A DNA stretch of 64,000 nucleotides, from the NCBI RefSeq assembly GCF_037975245.1, contig NC_092571.1:24308564-24372563 (forward strand), read 5' to 3'. The stretch comes from Apostichopus japonicus (Eukaryota; Echinodermata; Holothuroidea; Aspidochirotida; Stichopodidae). This document shows positions 47,001 through 56,000 of this stretch, in pieces. The notes beneath the pieces were generated by a model. That model was not told the DNA's origin, did no database searches, and worked only from the letters and a program-made list of their open reading frames with translations. Each line of letters begins with the position of its first letter. Position 1 is the stretch's first letter. The translations under genes and the position numbers were made by a program.

Positions 47001-50000
47001 TGTTTGTTTCCGAGGTAGAAAAGAAATCACGGATATTCCGCCAATTCGCAGAGAAAGCTCATGCCTGCTCTTACCTCGTTCAAATCCCAGTCTCTGATGT
47101 GTTTCACGGGAAAGCCAGAGGTATCTTGTCCGTCCTTTCCTCGACTCAATTTCTCTTCGTCTTCAGACGGCTTGGATAACGTCAAGAATCCTCCCAACAC
47201 TTCTGTCTCTCCATCAGAGTCATTCTCAACAACTGAAAGAAAAATTTATTTTTTATTTTTTCAGTCAAATTTATCCAAAAAGCTTGATCATACACAGGCC
47301 CAACGAGATGGGAGTCAGAGTGGATACAGCCCTTGGGTCCAAGGTTAATTAGAGGACCCAGGGAAATAGTGATTGCATTTTCAAATTTTCAGGGCATTTC
47401 ATTAATGCAACTGAAAAACTTTTCCTGTTTTAATAATCGAGAAAGAATTTAGTTACAGATTTTGGACATTCTGCTTTCCTATGGGATTCCTGATCTGTCG
47501 CAAATCATACTTTTGACAAAAATGACAAGCAAGAATTTGCTATTGTTTATTTATTGAGAAACGATTGCTAAAGGAGAGAAAAGTCAGTCTGCGAAGTAGA
47601 AGTAGTCTAGGTAAATGTTGTGAACAAAACTCAGGGGTTGCTTCATTTCTTTAAAATGTTTCACTCTCCACCCAGTATTTCAAACAAGAGCAACATTCTG
47701 TCATACGAGAAAACATAAAAGTATCTCTTGTCGTTCAACATAGTGGAAGCAACAACTAACAGTAGCGAATAGCATAGTAGCTTGATGGCAATACCAACTG
47801 GTGCCCCAATTCTTATATACAGAGTAGGCTATGCAGAGGTACATCTGCTGCAAAGAGAGAAAGTGCTACAATGGCCTCGGCTAAGAGCCGATGTCTGCTT
47901 GGAAAGTCAAAAGGATTTTCAAAAGGTTTTAATCGTCCGTCTATTGTGACAAAACTGTCTTAATCTATTAACGATATCACTTATGCTCAAGGGTAATTTA
48001 CATTTCTTCACATTAAACTGTACATTGCAATCAAAGGGAGACACAAACTGCAAAAAGCCTTTTTATTTGAAAACATTATCTCACTACCTTTTGTCCTCTC
48101 CAATTTTACTTTTTGCCATTTCACAATGGGTTCAACTTAGTTGCCTGTCCAGCTGTCTATTTGAAATGTATCCTCAGTCTGTTTTTTTCTTTCATTTTCG
48201 TTTCGGTTTGTCTTTGAACAAGATCCTGGAAACATCGTCAATCTCTCTGACTAATTATAGTTTACGTTGCACATGCATTCAGTACATTATGAGTCTATTA
48301 AAAATCTTAACAAAGATCAACCAATCACTCTTTGTGATAGAACAAACTAAATAAGGAAACCATATCTTGTCTTGATTGGTAACTACCGACCTTCTCCGTA
48401 GACCAGTTTTCTCAGATTTGGCGTATTCTGCTGTTGTCTTATAAAGGCAGCTGAGGCTTTCTCTACTAAATTTTCCTTCCACTTGAGTTTTCCTTCTGAA
48501 AGTGAAAAGGAATGACACATTTTAAATGATGATTCCCATTCTCCTCCTCACATCTACAGGAATGTGTCATTGATGTACTGTATTTGCTGTATAATCTACA
48601 GGAATGTGTCACTGTTGTACTGTAGATTATACAGCAAATAGTGACCAAAATAGCTTCCCCATCACGGGACACAAAACTTCTACAACTTGCTGAAACCTAA
48701 AAGTCATTCCCAAAGCAGCCTTTTTTGTAAACAAGTTTGATATTCGTCTTTTAAAATGAATCATATAACAAAATTAAAAAATGACAGTATTCTGCATTTT
48801 TTGTTAAGTAATAAAAAACACACTTTGCGCATCACCCCTGACAAAATAACCAGGTCTGTCTGTCACAAAAGGGCCAAAACATTTTCAAAACAGTTCTTGT
48901 TCTTAAGAAAAACTTTTTCCTCTCTTTTTTGTCCTTACCTTCTTCTTCGGACTCATCTTGGTCGGATGAAGAAAACTTGTCATCCTCCTCTGCTTCTTCT
49001 TCGTCCTCTTCCCGGTTCTCCCCCTCGACTTCTTCCATCTCCTCGTCTTGATCTCCTTCGGACGATGCCGATTCAAATTCTTCTTCCTCGATCAACTTCT
49101 CCTCCTTACTTCCCTCTTTGCTTGACGTCTTCGTCGGTTTGCCCTTGCTTTTCCCTCCTTTGTCATTCTGCTTGTTTCCAAAGCCACTTTTACCTTTCAT
49201 CTCACGATCACTTAACTTGTTATTCTCTTTCTTGCTTCTCTTACTTCCCACATTGCTACTTTCTTCATTTTCGTGCAAATTGACTCCGTCAGAGCATTTT
49301 TTCTTCGCTAATGAATTTCTTTTGTTTTCTATCTTGCTATCATCAGTACTGCTATCATCACTTTCATCTTCAGAGCTTTCATCATCACTACTCCCCTCCT
49401 CCCCCTCGCTTTCTCCATCATCAGTAGTCCTTATATTTTGCCTCTGAATCGTTAGCTTTTCTCTTCTCTCTCCTTTCTTCCTCTTATCTAAACTAATACT
49501 ATCATCAATTTCTCTTTCATCATCATCATCGTCATCATCATCATCACAATCATCATCATCACCATCATCGTCTCTTTGACCTTTTCTCCTCTGATCTTCT
49601 TCAATTTTCTTCCCATCTGAAGATTTCCTGAATTTTCTTGCTTCATCTGCCTCTATCTTTCTGCTCCTATGTGTTTCTTCCTCCTCACTACTATCCTCTC
49701 CTGAGCTGTCTTCCTCGTCATCTTTCATTCTTTCCTTTCTGTCCTTCTTCATCTCAGTTTTTCTCTTTGGCAATATGTCCATTTCCAGGTCATCGTCGCT
49801 ATCCGCAAACTGAAAATCTGCAAAATCCTGGAGATCGAAAATAAGTTAAAAAAATTATTATCCACATTTTGCCAAGATAAATTACTTCCATTTAATTTAA
49901 TCACCCTTCCTTTCCCACCCTCACAAAAAAAACTAGAATCAAACTGACTAAACCCAGAAGATCTCCACTTCATTAAAGCCAGTTAAGGCCACTTATCTCT

Positions 50001-53000
50001 TGCAAATTGCAGGCACTGGCTAACAGAACATTCTTCCAAGTACCTCGCCTTAGAGACCAACCACTTGTTCCTCTTACCTACCATAATTGGCTGATAAATT
50101 ATTGATACTTAAGTAAGCTGTGTCAATTCCCATGTACTCCTATGAATGATCCAAGTTGTAAGAAATACTTTACAAGGTTTCAAACAGCTACCTTCCTCAT
50201 CCAGTAAAATAGAGGGGGAGGAGTAAGATGGGGGAGGGGTAAAATGGGGGGGAAGGGAAGGGGATAGGATGTGACACCTAGACAAAGTTTTTGTAGAACA
50301 GGATACACCATTATGAAACAAGGAATTTCACTTAAGTCCAGTTACTAAAACAAACCATTTTATTTTTCTTAGAAGATGATCCAGCTACGTTCTGTTCTCT
50401 CTTTTTGGCGGTTAACAATCGGCCGTCTCTCTCATCTTCAAAGCCTTCATCGTCATCCTGAAAAGGAAGAAGAAAATAAAGAAAACACAATCAGAATTCT
50501 GTCATAGAAATATTGAAGTAGTTGGTACATAGACTTCTTTCAAAGGTTAACATTTTCTGCCCCACAAGATCACGAAAGGGAGTCTCATGATAACATGTCA
50601 GAAAGTATTTCACTTTTCCGAACAATATAACAATTCTGCCCTCCCAATCCCCTGTCGCTCTATTATCAACAGCGCCATCTATTTACCTTAAGTTTTTTTA
50701 AACCACCCGCAGGCTACTTTGTCAATGGTCACCACTTACTTCCTCTGAGGAACTGGCTTCCTCGCTCTGGCCATCTTCGTCGTCAAACTTCACACGCCTC
50801 CTTTTCCTCCCGTTCACTAGGACTGTCTCCTCTGTGTACTGCCCTCTCTCTGTTTCCTCCACTTCTCCCGATGTGACCGGGGCTGCTCCATCAAACAGGG
50901 TCATCTGGCTCGTGGCCATCTTGGTATCGAGGGTGTGCTGTGTTCCGATGAGGTTGGTCACCAGCTCATTGGACGGTTTACCTTCCTCCTACAAATGAGA
51001 CCAAAATCACACTGAAGAATGTCAAAAAGCTGACTCACCTAAGTAACATAGACGCTGATTTATTCTGAAAATAAATCAGGCACAGCATAGACTATAACCT
51101 AAACCCTCTTATTACAACATTTGGACTCGGACACTTCAACCATGTGGAAGTAGTTTTCCAGAGTAAACAGTAGTTGAAAACTATTCCCACAATCAATTTC
51201 TATCAAAGTTTGATGTGTCTTTTGGAATCAGTTGTGGTGCTCTTCTCCTTATAATTAAGGCAGCAATTTTAGCAATTCTAAGTATAGGATTCAACAAACG
51301 ATTCAAATTTATCTATAGATTTGCTTCCTTCCTAGACATCATTTGGGCAAGTTTGAAATTGCACAAAACAGTGCCGGACGCAGTCGTGATGCATTTAACA
51401 AATGAAAAGAAGCCAATCTCACCTCAGTCTGTTCCTTAGACTTATTGGGACCCAATTCGACGTAGACGACGTCCTTGTCGTACACGATGCCACCCACCCC
51501 CGACATAGGGGCGTAGATTAACCGCTCTCGGGTGTCCAGTGACCGTTTCTTCTCCTTGTCTGGCAGAGGGCAGGGATCAGGGAGGTGTGTGATGTCCTTG
51601 ATTTCAAAATCACCACATCCTGAGGAGAAGAACAGATGCAAATTAATGAGACCTCAAAACAGAATATTGGATATAAACAAATCAATATGCAGGTAAACAA
51701 TGCTCCCATGATATTTTGATCTAATCCCTTAAAGGATGAAGTTAGACATAAAGTTAATATTTGTAAATTGTAGACCATCCAAAGAAATGCTACTATCAGT
51801 CCCACACTGAATTTCTACACCACTTTTAATGTTTGAGGAATGACCTTCTAAGCATCTGAAATACTACAGATCTAACCGAAAGACCATTACGTCAGTTTCT
51901 AAGATGAAGCTTAAAACTCAATATGAAACGTTCCATACCATGCCTTATCTGCATATTAATCTCACTAGATATCCATGTTGTTATAACCAATTCGGTTTTC
52001 TTCTTTTTCGAATTATTTACTCTTATCACTCATACAAATTTGTTTATTCCCTCCCAAAAATTCCATAATAATTCAATATTATGTTCTATAGTTGCAAAAA
52101 ATAACATTGCAATAGTGTTGTTGTCTATGCCTGATTTCATCACATTTTGATGAGATTTTTCAAGGTAACAGATGAAATTAGCGGGCAACAAAGTTTTCTC
52201 TAATGATTTATTAGGATAAGCATGGTAACCATGACAATGTAATAAACTCAACTCATAGTGAAACCCTTTAAAGCAGTCGTTTTTTTTTCTTCTTCATTTA
52301 TTGTGATGAATTTTCCATGCTATATCGATACTTAAATCGCACCACCATGGTAATTCCTATCTACCAGCAAGATAAATGCTTCCCCCAGCTTCTCACCACC
52401 ATGGTAATTCCTACTTACCAGCAAGATGAATGCTTCCCCCAGCTTCTCATCACCATGGTAATTCCTACTTACCTCCCCAGCCTCTCATCACCATGGTAAT
52501 TCCTACTTACCAGCAAGATGAATGCTTCCCCCCAGCCTCTCATCACCATGGTAATTCCTACTTACCAGCAAGACAAATGCTTCCCCCCAGCCTCTCATCA
52601 CCATGGTAATTCCTATCTACCAGAAGATGAATGCTTCCCCCCAGCTTCTCATCACCATGGTAATTTCTATCTACCAGCAAGATGTATGCTTCCCCCCCTC
52701 CCCCCCCCCCAGCTTCTCATCACCATGGTAACTACTACTTACCAGCAAGATGAATGCTTCCCCCCAGCTTCAAAGGAGTTCCTCTGACATACCCATACAG
52801 GCTGATGTGTCGATCACACTTCTCCTTCTGTCTGATAAGTTCTGGATTAGTTAAGTCTTCCATCCTGCAGACGGATAAGACAATTAATTAATTAAGAAAT
52901 TAAGAAATTAATTTCGAATTTCAAACTTAATTTGCTTCAAAGATACATAACCTGACATCCTCCTTAAACTATACAATAACAATCTCTGTGAACATTAAGC

Positions 53001-56000
53001 CCATCCTTCCCCTCTCCAACCCTCTTCTTGTTTCTAACCTGTCACTTGAAGGAAGAAATAGCAAGACATCATAATTTTGTTCTGCTTTAATACAAGGTAT
53101 TCAGAGAGTGGGGAGAGGGTGGCCAAAGGATCTGAATGCAACTGATGTTGTTGTGGGTTATTCCAAGCACTCACTTTGATACTTAAAATGCTCTCCCAAA
53201 GATCCCAAGGGGAGGTTTTATATTTCCAGCTTGCTAGATTAGGTATGGAATTATGCAGTAACAGAAAGCAGACATTAGGTATAGACAGAACATTTCAAAA
53301 CAATGTCATTTACAAATACCTGGTTCATACAATCACATACTCCACCAAACATATTTATATTTTTACTTTACAAAACTGCTCTTCCTCTTAATAAAAGTAT
53401 TTCCTTCTTATTTTACCTGTCTGCTAAGATGTAGGAATGAGAGGTCCTCCAGATCAGAGGACGGAACTTCATGACAGAGATGAAACGTCCCAGGTTGTGG
53501 ATTTCTCTCCTCAAATATTCACCGTGCATCATACCGGACAGATAGAACAATTTGGCACCCTGAGAAGTCAACAATCAGTCAAAGATAATAACATTTATAT
53601 AGTGCTTAATACAGCGTTTCAAAGCCCTTTACAAAGTAGGAAAGAGACAAAGGTAACCAAGGGAAAAATAGAACTACTAATCAAATAGAAATGTTTTAAG
53701 TTTTCGCTTGAAAATACAGAGGGAGGGAGAGTCACAAACATGAATTGGGAGTTTGTTCCAAAGAGAAGGCGCAGCAACAAAAAAGGCACGATCACCATGA
53801 CGAGTGCGGGTACATGGACCAGGAGCTTATTCTTTACTTTTCACAGAAATCAAATTCTCACCTGGTAGACCTCTTTCCAGAACCTGTGTTTCAATCTCTT
53901 CTTTGTCTTATTGAGGGCCTTGTTGTTCCTCATTCCGTCCAAATGTGTCAGGACACCCATTATCTTAGGGAAGCCATGGGCTTGTGCGATATTCAGAAAT
54001 TCAAAAGTCTCCATCTCAAAGCCAAAACTAGCATCCACCATCAATAAAACCTGTAGCAGAAGTAAAAAGTGGTACAAATAAATCTTTCTTTTAAGTGACA
54101 TTGTTTAACAATACATAAAGTGGCAACACTGCTTCTTATTTCCCCCATCGTATCAAGTCCATTTCTTCATCAGATCCTAAGCAAGTTATGAAAAATGACT
54201 AAGGTAGCTTTGAACAACTAAAGCAGCAAACTTTGAAACCTATATTCAATATTCGGCATGAAGATGAATATTCCATGAATAAATAAAAATAATCATAACT
54301 AACTTGCCATGCATCTTGATGTTTGAAGGAATATAAATTTTCTTCTTCCAACTTGGATCCTCCTCCTCCTCAACTGGGTAGACCTACCCCCTTCCACCCA
54401 CCAAACCCTTTACTCGCTCTGCACACCAATAACGATATGATTGGGTAACGGTATTAATTTTAGTAACAACAGACACTAACCCAAAGATTATAAAGAAAAA
54501 CAAAGATTACAAGAAAAACAAAGATTACAAAGAAAAGTAAAGATTTCTGGTACTGGGTTACCACTAACTCTACTGTTGCCAGATGCAATCATGAAACACC
54601 CAAATTTTAGACATTTGCACCTTTGGGATGCAAGATGCCTCAACTAGAAGTGAAGAGACTATTGACAGCAGTTTATATTAATGGTTAACTTTGGTGATGC
54701 TAATATTTCTTGAAACGTTTCACATAGGAATTCAGGAAATTAATGGCCCGGGGAAAAAAAGAAATGATACCAGGAGACAATTTATCTGGTGTCACATTGC
54801 AAAATGATCAAGTTGCTGCTATACAAGTGTACAGACGTATAGCAGTCTTCTACAAAGGAAGTATGGTCTTCAACGGGAGAAAAAAAAAAATTAGAGCCTA
54901 CGAAGATGCTACACAAAATTGAGGACTAAATTATTTCCCCAGACACATTGCAAGCAAAACTTACCAAATCTGCTACTTTGGCCACGTCTATCATACTACT
55001 CATGTCATTATTGCACTCAATCACAGTCAAACGCCTCTTCTTTCCTGTGGAAAAATAGGGTTAAAAAAAAAAACATCCATTTTGGTGCCTCACAAGTGTT
55101 TTATCATAAAACGCCCATATGACTCCTTTTTGACCTTATTACTATGCGATTAAATGCAAACCGATTGGTCATTTTCATCATGTGACCAATGCCTACATCT
55201 TGATTGGCTTTCTTCACCTAGTGTTGAGAAGTCATTGAGCCTTGCTGACACGTCTGAAAGGCAAAGAATCTCCGAGCTTCTCACCTGAAAGCTTAGTATT
55301 AGTTTTCAACAATTTGGACTCACTGATTGATTAAGCAAAGCAACTTTATGTTTTAGCTGCTGGAGAGGTTCCTTTTTGTGAATCTTTTCCTTTAATCTCT
55401 TCTTGTAGTACTACAAGGCGTAAACATTGCCTTACTAAGAAGGGACACCTAGCCATTCAAAGTATCTCTGTCACCTCCATGACCTTTTACAAGTAGTGGA
55501 ATGTCTTTCTTCGAAATATAAGAGAGTATCATTACCAACCCGAATGATTACGTAACTGCCAAACACTGAAATATATTTCAATGAAACTTATACCTCACTT
55601 TGTCTCTTCCCTAAAACTTGGAATCTGTGTAAACATAGAAATATGACTAGTTAGTAAAACGCAAAAACACATATTTTATTACTTACTCCTATTCAGGTGA
55701 AAGTTTAAGAAACTAACTCCCGTGATAAGGTTTCACAAAAAGTTTAGAAACGGATTTATTTAAAGGTTCAAACCTGATACTAGGGTGACTGGTCCGTTAA
55801 TAGCTGTCAGGTTCTGCTGGGTGAAATTCTTCACCAGGCACTTCACTAGGGTCGTTTTACCGACCTTCGGCGGCCCGACTACAGCTACTACGATGGGTGG
55901 AGGTTCTAGGGGTGTCCTGTCTACCACTGGGATATGATGTTTTTTCTCCTTGATATCAGCAGTTCTGCAAGAAGCAAAAACAGTGACATTGTAGTGGAAT

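Noticed and set aside
52343-52775. RTGATGA-like C boxes in the intron 6 repeat, as in C/D snoRNA
   Set aside because: The motif recurs in each repeat unit with no matching D box, terminal stem or rRNA-complementary stretch that I could identify.
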